From the NCBI GenBank assembly GCA_028290765.1, contig JAQGJF010001078.1, positions 1 through 9,482 on the forward strand: 9,482 nt of DNA, in the 5' to 3' direction. The notes beneath the pieces were generated by a model, which was not told the DNA's origin, did not search any database, and saw only the letters and a program-made list of their open reading frames with translations. Within the stretch, counting starts at the first letter, position 1. Each line of letters opens with the position of its first letter. Source of the stretch: Tardiphaga sp. (lineage in GTDB: Bacteria > Pseudomonadota > Alphaproteobacteria > Rhizobiales > Xanthobacteraceae). The translations under genes and the position numbers were made by a program. This document shows positions 1 through 6,904 of the stretch, piece by piece.

Positions 1-52
1 TGGACAGCCCCCCGAGCCCGCAAAGCCTGCTGGCGCGCGAGCAAAGCCATGA
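1..52 (+). CDS. C-terminal end of an upstream gene (partial)
   Basis: The reading frame that begins at base 2 stays open to a TGA at 50-52 and encodes the tail GQPPEPAKPAGARAKP. That TGA overlaps the ATG of the lipoprotein gene at 49 in an ATGA arrangement, which is the usual sign of two translationally coupled genes in one operon. The tail is rich in proline, alanine and lysine, typical of a disordered C-terminus, and gives no hint of function. The other two + frames are also open over this short stretch, so the frame is chosen from the overlap alone and the call is tentative. Confidence 0.42.
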   Translation, partial: GQPPEPAKPAGARAKP

Positions 53-696
53 AGGTGCGCGCTTTTCAGTACTTGCCGCTTTGTGTGCTCGCCTTGGCTG
101 CATGTGGCCCAGCGACATCATCGCATAGCCCAGCCGACGACATCACATTCGATGCCGCGAAACGGCTTGACGATTTTGAATTTGCGACAGCGGGCGACGG
201 CAAGCCGGGCGAATGGTCGATCATTGACAACGACGCCGGTCGAACGCTGGCACAGATCGACCCTGAGCCTGTTGAAAATCATCTGTCTTTTGCCATTTAC
301 CGGTCCTTCTCCGGACGAGACGTCTACGTGTCGACTCGCTTCATGACCCTTTCCGGCAAAATCGAGCAAGCCGCGGGCGTATTCGTTCGGTTTCGGTCGA
401 TTGATGATTATTACGCCGCACGCGCCAACGCGCTCGAAAATAACGTGAAGCTTTATCGCGTCGCCGCCGGAAAGCGAGAGATGATCGGATGCATGGAGAT
501 CAATGTGTCGGGCCAAGCGTGGCACACGCTTGGCATCGCGGCGAGAGAAGATCGCCTCACAGTATTCTTCGACGGCAGGGAGCTTTTTGTCGCGACTGAC
601 AGGAGGTTTCCAGGCCCTCCCGGCAAAGTCGGGTTGTGGACCCAAGCGGACAGCTTGACCTGGTTTGAAAGCCTTCAAGTCGGATCTCTCGATTGA
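49..696 (+). CDS. Lipoprotein with concanavalin/DUF1080-like domain
   Basis: This 215-residue protein begins with a lipoprotein signal: basic MKVR, a hydrophobic run and a lipobox LAAC with the lipidated cysteine at residue 19. Gly follows the cysteine, so an outer-membrane destination is likely. The mature part (about 33-213) resembles the jelly-roll family annotated as DUF1080 or LamG/concanavalin-like. Visible family-type motifs are EQAAGVFVRFR (106-116), YYAARANALENNVKLYRV (121-138), FDGRELF (174-180) and GKVGLWTQADS (192-202). Such domains bind or cleave glycans in some proteins, but no catalytic residues can be named here and the substrate is unknown. The ATG at 49 gives a proper signal peptide. 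It overlaps the previous stop and has only a weak GAG in front, consistent with coupling. A transporter gene follows 27 bp later. Confidence 0.78.
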   Translation: MKVRAFQYLPLCVLALAACGPATSSHSPADDITFDAAKRLDDFEFATAGDGKPGEWSIIDNDAGRTLAQIDPEPVENHLSFAIYRSFSGRDVYVSTRFMTLSGKIEQAAGVFVRFRSIDDYYAARANALENNVKLYRVAAGKREMIGCMEINVSGQAWHTLGIAAREDRLTVFFDGRELFVATDRRFPGPPGKVGLWTQADSLTWFESLQVGSLD

Positions 697-723
697 AGGC
701 TGGATTTGGGGGGCGCTTTTCAG

Positions 724-1938
724 ATGACGATTCTGGCTTCGACGCGAACCGGGGCGGACGTCCCTTATCTCTATGCCGCCCGGGCGTTGCGCGGTTTCGG
801 CGATGGCTTCGCCATCATCATCCTGCCCGTGTACCTGTTGGCGATCGGGCTTTCCCCGCAACAGGTCGGAATCGTCGCGAGCACATCGCTGCTTGGAACG
901 GCCGGGCTGACGTTGCTCGCCGGCTTCGTCGCTCCTCGCCACGACCTCCGAAACCTGTTTCTCGCAGGTGCGGGTCTTGCGATGGTCACGGGCCTCGTCT
1001 TTCCGATGGTGGCAACGTTCGCGCCGATCCTCCTCGTTGCTTTCCTGGGGACCATCAACCCCTCCGCGGGCGACCTCGGCATGTTGATTCCGCTGGAGCA
1101 CGCCCTGCTGACGCAGGAAACCGTAGACCAGGATCGGACCCGCGTGTTCGCTCGCTACAGCCTGATCGGCTCACTGACCGCCGCTGCCGGATCTCTCGCG
1201 GCGGCCGTGCCGGATTTTCTGACCACAAAAGGATTTTCCGAGCTGGGCGCCCTTCGCCTGATGTTTTATGGCTACGCGGCGCTCGGACTGTTGGCCGCGG
1301 TGCTCTACAGCCGTTTGCCGCGCGATCATGCGCGCGCGGCCGTCCGCCCGAAATCCGCGCTGGGTCCGTCGCGCACCGTCGTCTACAGGCTGGCCGCCCT
1401 GTTCAGCCTCGACGCTTTCGCCGGTGGATTCGTGGTCCAGTCCCTGCTGGCGCTGTGGCTGTTCCAGCAGTTCGACCTGTCGCTGCGCGCGGCGAGCGCC
1501 TTCTTCTTTGGCTCGAGCCTCTTGAGCGCGGTTTCATTTCCTGTCGCGGCATGGCTCGCCAGACGCATCGGGCTCGTCAACACGATGGTGTTCACCCACA
1601 TCCCATCCAGCATCTGCCTGATCGCTGTCGCATTCTGTTCGAACCTGACGGTCGTTCTGGTTCTTCTGCTGGTTCGCTCGGCGCTCTCGCAGATGGATGT
1701 GCCGACGCGGTCTTCCTACGTCATGGCTGTCGTGACGCCGCCGGAACGCACGGCTGCCGCCAGCATAACCGCCGTGCCGCGGAGCCTTGCCTCGTCAATC
1801 AGCCCTGCGATTGCCGGCTTCATGCTGGCGGGACCCTTCTCGGCCTTGCCGCTGGTGGTCTGCGGATGCCTGAAGATTGTCTACGACGTAGCCCTGCTTG
1901 GGATGTTCCGGCACACGAAGCCTCCCGAAGAATCCTAA
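724..1938 (+). CDS. Major facilitator superfamily (MFS) transporter
   Basis: The product is about 404 residues of almost continuous hydrophobic helices, consistent with a 12-segment MFS permease of the inner membrane. The N-terminal helix carries YAARALRGFGDGFAIIILP, and a basic loop (RLPRDHARAAVRPK) separates the two halves as in MFS proteins. The second half has a distinctive cytosolic segment, QMDVPTRSSYVMAVVTPPER, followed by AAASITAVPRSLA. The substrate cannot be read from the sequence. A TTG at 706 would add six residues (MGGAFQ) and has GAAGG six bases upstream. The ATG at 724 has only a G6 run 10 bases upstream. I chose the ATG, but the TTG is a real alternative. The gene lies 27 bp after the lipoprotein and 18 bp before a TauE/SafE permease, so the three are probably co-transcribed. 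Confidence 0.87.
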   Translation: MTILASTRTGADVPYLYAARALRGFGDGFAIIILPVYLLAIGLSPQQVGIVASTSLLGTAGLTLLAGFVAPRHDLRNLFLAGAGLAMVTGLVFPMVATFAPILLVAFLGTINPSAGDLGMLIPLEHALLTQETVDQDRTRVFARYSLIGSLTAAAGSLAAAVPDFLTTKGFSELGALRLMFYGYAALGLLAAVLYSRLPRDHARAAVRPKSALGPSRTVVYRLAALFSLDAFAGGFVVQSLLALWLFQQFDLSLRAASAFFFGSSLLSAVSFPVAAWLARRIGLVNTMVFTHIPSSICLIAVAFCSNLTVVLVLLLVRSALSQMDVPTRSSYVMAVVTPPERTAAASITAVPRSLASSISPAIAGFMLAGPFSALPLVVCGCLKIVYDVALLGMFRHTKPPEES

Positions 1939-1956
1939 AGACACGGAGCCTGCATC

Positions 1957-2688
1957 ATGGAGCAAATACCTTTCGAGATACCGCTTTTTATTATTGCAAC
2001 ATTTTCCGGCGCACTCGTCGCCGGCCTGTCCGGCTTCGCATTCGGATTAGTCGCAGCTTCCATCTGGCTCTACATCCTTTCGCCGTTGCAGACCGCGACG
2101 CTGATCGTCGCGTTCGGGTTGATCGTGCAAGGCTATTCGGTCTGGAAACTGCGACACGCCCTCGACTGGCGAAAGCTGTGGCCGTTCGTCGTGGGGGCGG
2201 CTGTCGGCGTTCCGGTCGGCGTGACGCTGCTGACATGGGCCGAACCACATAGCGTGCGCGTCGGCGTCGGGGCTTTCCTGATCGTCTACAGCCTGTACGC
2301 GTTTTTTCGTCCGGCCTTGAAGCCTGTAAAGGGCGGCGGCGCGATGGCCGATGCTGGCATAGGCTTTCTCAACGGCATCCTTGGCGGCATGACCGGGCTT
2401 GCCGGAATCCTCGTGACCATATGGTCGGGGCTGCGCGGTTGGCCAAAGGACGTGCAGCGAACGATATTCCAGCCGGTCGCGGTTGCCATCTTCGTGATGA
2501 GTGCGCTCTGGCTGGGCGGCAAAGGGGCTGTCACGGCCGAGACGGTTAAATTATTTGTGATCGGCTTGCCCTTTCTCATCGGCGGAAGCTGGCTTGGTCT
2601 CAAGCTCTTCGGCCGATTGAACGAAGCAAGTTTCCGTAAAATCGTGCTCGTGTTGCTGTTCGCCTCGGGTGCCGTTCTGGTTTTCTAG
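1957..2688 (+). CDS. Sulfite exporter TauE/SafE family membrane protein
   Basis: This 243-residue integral membrane protein has the internal two-fold repeat of the TauE/SafE (DUF81) family. The first half opens with GALVAGLSGFAFG (18-30), and the second half repeats the glycine-rich helix as GFLNGILGGMTGLAG (136-150). About seven to eight membrane segments are apparent. Characterised relatives move sulfite, sulfoacetate or other organosulfur anions, but most members, including this one, have no known substrate. GGAG at 1945-1948, eight bases before the ATG, supports the start. The gene sits 18 bp behind the MFS gene and probably ends the operon, because a new promoter lies just after its TAG. 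It is clearly a different subtype from the second TauE/SafE gene on the opposite strand. Confidence 0.9.
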   Translation: MEQIPFEIPLFIIATFSGALVAGLSGFAFGLVAASIWLYILSPLQTATLIVAFGLIVQGYSVWKLRHALDWRKLWPFVVGAAVGVPVGVTLLTWAEPHSVRVGVGAFLIVYSLYAFFRPALKPVKGGGAMADAGIGFLNGILGGMTGLAGILVTIWSGLRGWPKDVQRTIFQPVAVAIFVMSALWLGGKGAVTAETVKLFVIGLPFLIGGSWLGLKLFGRLNEASFRKIVLVLLFASGAVLVF

Positions 2689-2692
2689 CGGA

Positions 2693-2721
2693 TTGACAGC
2701 GCCAGCAAGGCGGAGTTTATT
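2693..2721 (+). promoter_or_regulatory. Sigma70-type promoter for the orphan/DUF1259 unit
   Basis: A perfect TTGACA (-35) lies at 2693-2698, then a 17-bp spacer, then TTTATT (-10, four of six consensus matches) at 2716-2721. Transcription would start near 2728, giving a leader of about 70 nt before the ATG at 2800. The site begins five bases after the stop of the preceding permease gene. It suggests that the next two genes form a separate transcription unit, though read-through from upstream is not excluded. Confidence 0.5.
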
Positions 2722-2799
2722 TTGCCCTATGGGGACTGCGATCTCCCCACGAGGCGACATGCTGAAGTATCGCGTCCCGTTCACAACGAGGGCGCAGCC

Positions 2800-3003
2800 A
2801 TGTCGTCAAACAGCTCCACTTCCGTTGGAAAATGGCACGTCGAAAACGGCCGGCTATGCCTCGCGTTTGCAGGCGAGAATGCCGGAGACTGTTTCGACGT
2901 CTGGAAGGACGGCAACACACTCGAAATGAGGCGTGATGCGGAGGATCGCCATCCAATCGTGCAGACGCCGACCGATCCGCCGACGACGGCGATGAAAAGA
3001 TGA
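2800..3003 (+). CDS. Small orphan protein, 67 residues
   Basis: I do not recognise this protein with certainty. It starts at ATG 2800 with GAGGG at 2788-2792, seven bases upstream. The in-frame TTG at 2722 would lie at the predicted transcription start and has no supporting site. There is no signal peptide or membrane segment. The core GKWHVENGRLCLAF (10-23) followed by DCFDVWKDGNTLEMRRD (30-46) has two cysteines (20, 31) and two tryptophans (12, 35). It looks like the C-terminal beta-hairpin module that ends various rhizobial secreted or periplasmic proteins (DUF995-like wording is only a guess). It could therefore be a stand-alone small protein or the remnant of a longer gene. The tail from about residue 47 is polar and proline-rich. 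A DUF1259 gene follows 36 bp downstream. Confidence 0.55.
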   Translation: MSSNSSTSVGKWHVENGRLCLAFAGENAGDCFDVWKDGNTLEMRRDAEDRHPIVQTPTDPPTTAMKR

Positions 3004-3039
3004 AATCACCATTGGGGGCAAACACAATGGAGAACCATC

Positions 3040-3921
3040 ATGAAAAAACTGCTGCTGGTATTAGCCTCATTGGCGCTGGGTGGAACAGCCCAGGCCGCCG
3101 ACATCGACTGGAAGAAGGTCGACGCCGCACTCGGAAAGACCGCGATGGTTTCCGGCGAAATTCACCGCTACGGACTTCCGAGGTCCGACCTCAAGGTCAC
3201 GCTTGACGGCGTTGCCATCAAGCCCGCGCTGGCGCTGGGCGGATGGGTGGCGTTCGCCCCGATGCATGGCGAAGCCATGGTGATGGGCGATCTCGTGCTA
3301 CTCGACACCGAGATAACCCCGGTCATGACCAGGCTGCTCAATAGCGGCCTCGACATCACCGCGATCCATAATCATATCCTGCGCGCCTCCCCCGCCACCT
3401 TCTACATGCATGTCGGCGGGCACGGCGATCCGGAGAAGATGGCGACCGCCATCCGTGCCGCGCTCTCGACCGGCAGCAAGACGCCGTTCGATCCGCCGCC
3501 GGCAAACCAGCCGCCGCCTGCGATCGAGCTCGACACCGCAAAGCTCGACGGCATCCTCGGGGTGAAGGGGGCGGCCAATGGCGGCGTCTATCAATTCAAC
3601 GTACCGCGCCGCGAGCCCAGCATGGAAGGCGGCATGGCGGTGAACGCCGCGCTCGGCGGCGCCAACGCGATCAACTTCCAGCCGACCGGCGGCGGCAAGG
3701 CAGCCATCACCGGCGACTTCCTGGTTACCGGCGACGAGGTAAATCCGCTGATCCGCGCCTTGCGTGCCGGCGACATCGAGGTCACCGCCATTCACAGCCA
3801 CATGCTGGATGAGCAGCCGCGCATGTTCTTCATCCATTTCTGGGCCAACGACGATGCCGAAAAACTCGCCCGCAACGTGCGGGCCGCGCTCGACAAGACC
3901 GCCGCGGTGAAAACCCAATGA
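3040..3921 (+). CDS. Exported protein with two DUF1259 repeats (LppY/LpqO type)
   Basis: This 293-residue protein has a clear Sec signal (MKKLLLVLASLALGGTAQA, predicted cleavage after residue 19), so it is probably periplasmic. Two homologous DUF1259 repeats follow, at about 22-142 and 165-284, linked by a proline-rich segment (151-160). Matching pieces are DITAIHNHIL (105-114) with EVTAIHSHML (247-256), FYMHVGGHGDPEK (121-133) with FFIHFWANDDAEK (263-275), and IRAAL with VRAAL at the repeat ends. The paired His-x-His motifs suggest metal binding, but this is inference. Mycobacterial LppY and LpqO belong to the same family and no biochemical role is established. GGAGA at 3029-3033, six bases upstream, supports the ATG. 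The gene is probably co-transcribed with the small protein before it. Confidence 0.92.
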   Translation: MKKLLLVLASLALGGTAQAADIDWKKVDAALGKTAMVSGEIHRYGLPRSDLKVTLDGVAIKPALALGGWVAFAPMHGEAMVMGDLVLLDTEITPVMTRLLNSGLDITAIHNHILRASPATFYMHVGGHGDPEKMATAIRAALSTGSKTPFDPPPANQPPPAIELDTAKLDGILGVKGAANGGVYQFNVPRREPSMEGGMAVNAALGGANAINFQPTGGGKAAITGDFLVTGDEVNPLIRALRAGDIEVTAIHSHMLDEQPRMFFIHFWANDDAEKLARNVRAALDKTAAVKTQ

Positions 3922-3950
3922 GCGACGCAACCCGCAAGCTCGATTTTTTT
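3919..3950 (+). terminator. Weak candidate intrinsic terminator after the DUF1259 gene
   Basis: A TGAGC / GCTCG stem (3919-3923 with 3938-3942, one G-T pair, 14-nt loop) is followed by a run of seven T at 3944-3950. The position between two convergent genes fits a terminator. The stem is short and the loop is long, so the structure is marginal. The T run directly abuts the stop codon of the opposite-strand permease gene. Confidence 0.3.
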
Positions 3951-4717
3951 CACCCCAGATGCCGCACGGCCTCGAAAATCATGACGCCGCCGCCCGCGAT
4001 CACGGCGACGTCGAGGATCGCGGTGTGAATGTGGACCGGCATGCGTTCGACAAAGCGTCTGGCGAGAAACGCGCCGGGCAGCGCGACGATACCGATCAGG
4101 AGCGCAAAGGCAAGCACCTGCGCGGTGACGACGCCGGCCAGGCCGAATACGGAAATCTTGATCACGCTGGTCGCCATCGAAATCACCGCGTCGGTGGCGA
4201 TCACCGCGGCGCCCTCGAGGCCCGCCGCCATCAGCAGTGACAGCAGGATCACGCCGGATCCCGAGGTGCCGCCGACCACCACGCCGTAGCCGACGGCGCC
4301 GGCACCGAGCCCGGTGTCGTTGATCCTGATGTCATGGCGTTTCAGCAACCGGCGCAGCGGGACGCTCGCGATCAGCATGGTGCCGATCACCACCGCCGCG
4401 CCGGCACTGGACAGCCGTGTATAGCCGAAGGCGCCGAGTGCGGTCGTGAGCGCCGCCGCGCCGACGACGATCAGCGCGCGGCGACGGTCGGCATAGCGGA
4501 AATAGGCCGTCGCACGACCGAGGTTGGTGAAGACAGAGGAGATCGCGATGATCGGCACCACCGGTTCGGCGCCGATCAGCGGCACCAGCACCAGCGGCAT
4601 CAGCGCGCCGGTGCCGTAGCCCGCCAATCCGCCGACCACCGCGGCGACCAGCGCAACCGCCGCCACCAGCAGCAATTGCCACAGCGAAATATCGGCGAAG
4701 CCGGCGATGCTGCTCAT
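3950..4717 (-). CDS. Sulfite exporter TauE/SafE family permease (second copy)
   Basis: This 255-residue polytopic protein has the two-fold TauE/SafE architecture. The first repeat carries VVGGLAGYGTGALMPLVL (27-44) and the second VVVGGTSGSGVILLSLLM (146-163). A conserved-looking cytosolic segment, SSVFTNLGRATAYFRYAD (60-77), joins the helices. It should sit in the inner membrane and export or import a small anion; the substrate is unknown. The frame remains open far upstream into the CCA gene, but the sequence there is not membrane-like. The ATG at 4717 overlaps the CCA stop (ATGA, 4714-4717), so this start is preferred. It is the last gene of the five-gene minus-strand operon, an unusual partner for tRNA and nucleotide-cleanup genes. 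It faces the DUF1259 gene tail to tail, 28 bp apart. Confidence 0.9.
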   Translation of the reverse strand: MSSIAGFADISLWQLLLVAAVALVAAVVGGLAGYGTGALMPLVLVPLIGAEPVVPIIAISSVFTNLGRATAYFRYADRRRALIVVGAAALTTALGAFGYTRLSSAGAAVVIGTMLIASVPLRRLLKRHDIRINDTGLGAGAVGYGVVVGGTSGSGVILLSLLMAAGLEGAAVIATDAVISMATSVIKISVFGLAGVVTAQVLAFALLIGIVALPGAFLARRFVERMPVHIHTAILDVAVIAGGGVMIFEAVRHLG

Positions 4718-5970
4718 AGCCGATGGTCGCGGGAAAAACGCGCCGCGGCCTGATCGGCGATCGCGGCCAGGGTCTGATCGTCGAGCGGAAAATCCGCCGC
4801 CAGCCAGGCATCTTCCGCCAGCCTCAAAACGTGTCCGAGTGCCGGTCCCGCGGAAAATCCGCGCGCGATGAAATCCGCCGCCTTCAATGGAAATAACGGC
4901 GCGCGCCAGCGCTCCGGCAGCGTGGCGAGGTCGCGCCAAGCCGCGGGATCGGCGTCCTGGCCGGCCCGCGCCCAGGCCAGCATCAGCCGGTCGCGATAAC
5001 GTTCCTCGCCGAGCCGATAGAGCCGACGCTTGGCGGTGGCCGGATCCATGCCGCCGAGCCGCCACCAGCGGTGGCCCATCGAGTCCAGCTTTTTGTTTTC
5101 GGCATTGGTCAGCCGCAGACGCGCGGCGACCCGCCTGGCATCCTCGGTCACCGCCACCGCGAGCGCGCCGAGCCGCCGGATCGGGTCGGGTTTTCTTCCC
5201 AGCGTCCGTTCCGCCGCAATCATTGCCGCGAACGGTCCGGCATAGGCAATGCCGCCGAAGATCTGAAGCAGCAGCCCGCCATCCACCATCGCCACAATGG
5301 CGTCGGTCGCGCCGCCGGCGACCACGAGCTTGAGCATTTCCATCCGCATTCGCTCGGCGGAAATATTGATCATGCCCGCGCGCCCGCGGATGCAGGCAAG
5401 GTAGCCGTCGCGGTCCGGCGTCCCTGACCCATAGGCGGCATGCATGCGAAAGAACCGGAGGATGCGCAGATAGTCTTCGGCGATCCGCCGGTCCGGATCG
5501 CCGATGAACCGCACCCGCCGCGCGGCGATGTCTTCCAGACCGCCGACATGATCGTGCACGGCGCCGTCGGCGGAGACCGACAGGCCGTTGATGGTAAAAT
5601 CGCGGCGCTCGGCGTCGCGAACCCAGTCGCGGCCGAACACCACCTTGGCCTTGCGGCCAAAGGTTTCGACGTCTTCGCGCAGCGAGGTGATCTCGAACGG
5701 CTGCCCCTCCACCACCAGCGTGACGGTGCCGTGCTCGAGGCCGGTCGGAACAGTTTTGACGCCGGCGGCCTTGGCGCGGCGGATCACCTCGTCAGGCAGC
5801 GCGGTGGTCGCGATATCGATGTCGCCGATTGGAAGCTCCAGCAGCGCGTTGCGGACCGCCCCGCCGCCCACCCGCGCTTCCTCGCCGTCGCCGGTGAGCA
5901 GCGCCAGCACACGGGCGGCGGCCCCCGATGTGAGCCAGGGCGCATCGCGAAGCGAGCGCGCCACACTCAT
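4714..5970 (-). CDS. cca: CCA tRNA nucleotidyltransferase
   Basis: The 418-residue product is a class II tRNA nucleotidyltransferase, which adds or repairs the 3' CCA end of tRNAs in the cytoplasm using CTP and ATP. Motif A is visible as GGAVRN (36-41) with the catalytic acidic pair in GDIDIAT (49-55). RRDFTINGL (122-130) is the nucleotide-binding motif after the flexible loop. RRIAEDYLRILRFFRMHA (161-178) contains the EDxxR amino-acid template (E165, D166, R169) that selects C then A. The C-terminal half is helical and supplies the tRNA-binding neck, body and tail. The length fits alphaproteobacterial enzymes. ATG 5970 has GGAG at 5978-5981, seven bases upstream, and overlaps the DUF6111 stop. 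The frame is open a further 114 codons upstream, but that part is arginine-rich shadow of the neighbouring genes. Confidence 0.95.
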   Translation of the reverse strand: MSVARSLRDAPWLTSGAAARVLALLTGDGEEARVGGGAVRNALLELPIGDIDIATTALPDEVIRRAKAAGVKTVPTGLEHGTVTLVVEGQPFEITSLREDVETFGRKAKVVFGRDWVRDAERRDFTINGLSVSADGAVHDHVGGLEDIAARRVRFIGDPDRRIAEDYLRILRFFRMHAAYGSGTPDRDGYLACIRGRAGMINISAERMRMEMLKLVVAGGATDAIVAMVDGGLLLQIFGGIAYAGPFAAMIAAERTLGRKPDPIRRLGALAVAVTEDARRVAARLRLTNAENKKLDSMGHRWWRLGGMDPATAKRRLYRLGEERYRDRLMLAWARAGQDADPAAWRDLATLPERWRAPLFPLKAADFIARGFSAGPALGHVLRLAEDAWLAADFPLDDQTLAAIADQAAARFSRDHRL

Positions 5971-6230
5971 TTCTCGGCTCCGGGAACGAATTTGCCGTTT
6001 TCGATATGCGCGGGAATGTAGGTCGAATTCGGCGGCGCGCCGGAAAAATGCGCGAGCAACAGGAAACTGATGACGACCAGCAGCAGCGACCCCAGCACCA
6101 GCTTGGCCAGCACGTGCAGCGGCCATGACGCCTGCACCATCAGGCCGGATTGGGTCGCCAGCAGAAACAACGCGTAAACCGCGAAAGGAATCAGGAATAT
6201 TCCGACTTCGGTGAGAACCGGACGGATCAT
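5967..6230 (-). CDS. DUF6111 family small membrane protein
   Basis: This 87-residue protein has two predicted membrane helices (about 8-26 and 39-61) and a short soluble tail containing YIPAHIENGKFVPG (71-84). That pattern matches the DUF6111 family, which is confined largely to alphaproteobacteria and has no known function. It lies between the CoA pyrophosphatase and the CCA transferase, with ATGA overlaps on both sides (6227-6230 and 5967-5970), so it is firmly part of the operon. No strong ribosome-binding site precedes it, which again points to coupling. The tail, rich in conserved-looking polar residues, could contact a partner protein, but nothing in the sequence says which. Confidence 0.85.
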   Translation of the reverse strand: MIRPVLTEVGIFLIPFAVYALFLLATQSGLMVQASWPLHVLAKLVLGSLLLVVISFLLLAHFSGAPPNSTYIPAHIENGKFVPGAEK

Positions 6231-6904
6231 GGCCGGCAGATCCGCTCATACAGCACGCGCAGGATTCCCGCCGTCGCCCCCCAGATGTAACGCTCCGCGA
6301 ACGGCATCGCATAATAAGTGCGCTCCATGCCGCGGAATTCCTTGCTGTGGACCTGGTGGTTGGCGGGATCCATCAGAAACGACAGCGGCACCTCGAAGGC
6401 GTCGTCCACTTCCGACTGGTTGATGCGAAGGTCGAAACCCGGTCTCACCCGCGCCACGGTCGGCAGGATGCGAAATCCGAAACTGGTGCCGTACAGATCG
6501 AGGTAACCGATCGGATCGATAAAGCTGCGATCGAGGCCGACCTCCTCCTCGGCTTCGCGCAGCGCGGCATCGAGCGGCGAGGCGTCGGTCGGGTCGATCT
6601 TGCCGCCGGGAAACGAAATCTGGCCGGCGTGGTCGTTGAGATGGGCCGAGCGCTGGGTCAAAAGGACGGTGGGTTGCGGATGTTCCACCACGGCGATCAG
6701 CACGGCCGCGGGGCGTATAGGCTGCTCCTGGGCGATGATCCCCAGCATCCGGTCGTTGCCCTGATCCCCGGTCACCGGAATGATGGTGGAATCGTTCAGT
6801 CCGGGTGGAACCTGGAAATTCAGCCGCGCCCGCGCGCGGTTGAAAAATTCGCTCGAGCCGATGTTCGCGGCATCCGCCTCCGTCTTCAACATCGGCTCCG
6901 TCAA
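6227..6904 (-). CDS. Nudix hydrolase, CoA pyrophosphatase (NudL-like)
   Basis: This 225-residue Nudix protein probably cleaves coenzyme A and its derivatives to 3',5'-ADP and phosphopantetheine, using Mg2+ or Mn2+ in the cytoplasm. The family signature LLTQRSAHLNDHAGQISFPG (81-100) precedes the Nudix box. The box has the NudL-type one-residue variation, GGKIDPTDAS (100-109) followed by REAEEEVGL (116-124), with metal-binding glutamates 119-121. I place the start at TTG 6904. GAGGGG at 6911-6916 lies six bases upstream, and the codon overlaps the DUF1285 stop as TTGA, like the other junctions of this operon. An ATG at 6892, four codons later, is the alternative and has a GGAG only three bases before it. 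Confidence 0.93.
   Translation of the reverse strand: MTEPMLKTEADAANIGSSEFFNRARARLNFQVPPGLNDSTIIPVTGDQGNDRMLGIIAQEQPIRPAAVLIAVVEHPQPTVLLTQRSAHLNDHAGQISFPGGKIDPTDASPLDAALREAEEEVGLDRSFIDPIGYLDLYGTSFGFRILPTVARVRPGFDLRINQSEVDDAFEVPLSFLMDPANHQVHSKEFRGMERTYYAMPFAERYIWGATAGILRVLYERICRP

Noticed and set aside
118..1101. Long open frame on the minus strand opposite the lipoprotein and MFS genes
   Set aside because: Its translation is rich in Arg, Asp, Gln and His with no domain, while both plus-strand genes show clear signal peptide, helices and family motifs. It is a GC-rich shadow.
693..2252. 519-codon plus-strand frame across the MFS and permease genes
   Set aside because: The product is Arg/Pro/Ala-rich with no membrane segments or motif, and it spans two well-supported genes in another frame.
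2723..2757. GGGGA ... TCCCC stem before the orphan gene, considered as a terminator or operator
   Set aside because: It has only five pairs, an eight-base loop and no T run, and it lies within the likely leader. Not enough to call.
3298..3930. 210-codon minus-strand frame opposite the DUF1259 gene
   Set aside because: It is an antisense shadow with no start signal, and the opposite strand encodes an unmistakable two-repeat protein.
4718..5065. N-terminal extension of 116 residues on the second TauE/SafE permease
   Set aside because: The extra part lies wholly within the CCA gene, is Arg/Gly-rich and not membrane-like. The ATG at 4717 gives a normal family length and overlaps the CCA stop.
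5971..6312. N-terminal extension of 114 residues on the CCA transferase
   Set aside because: It overlaps the DUF6111 and Nudix genes and has the composition of a shadow frame. The ATG at 5970 has a GGAG site and the family length.
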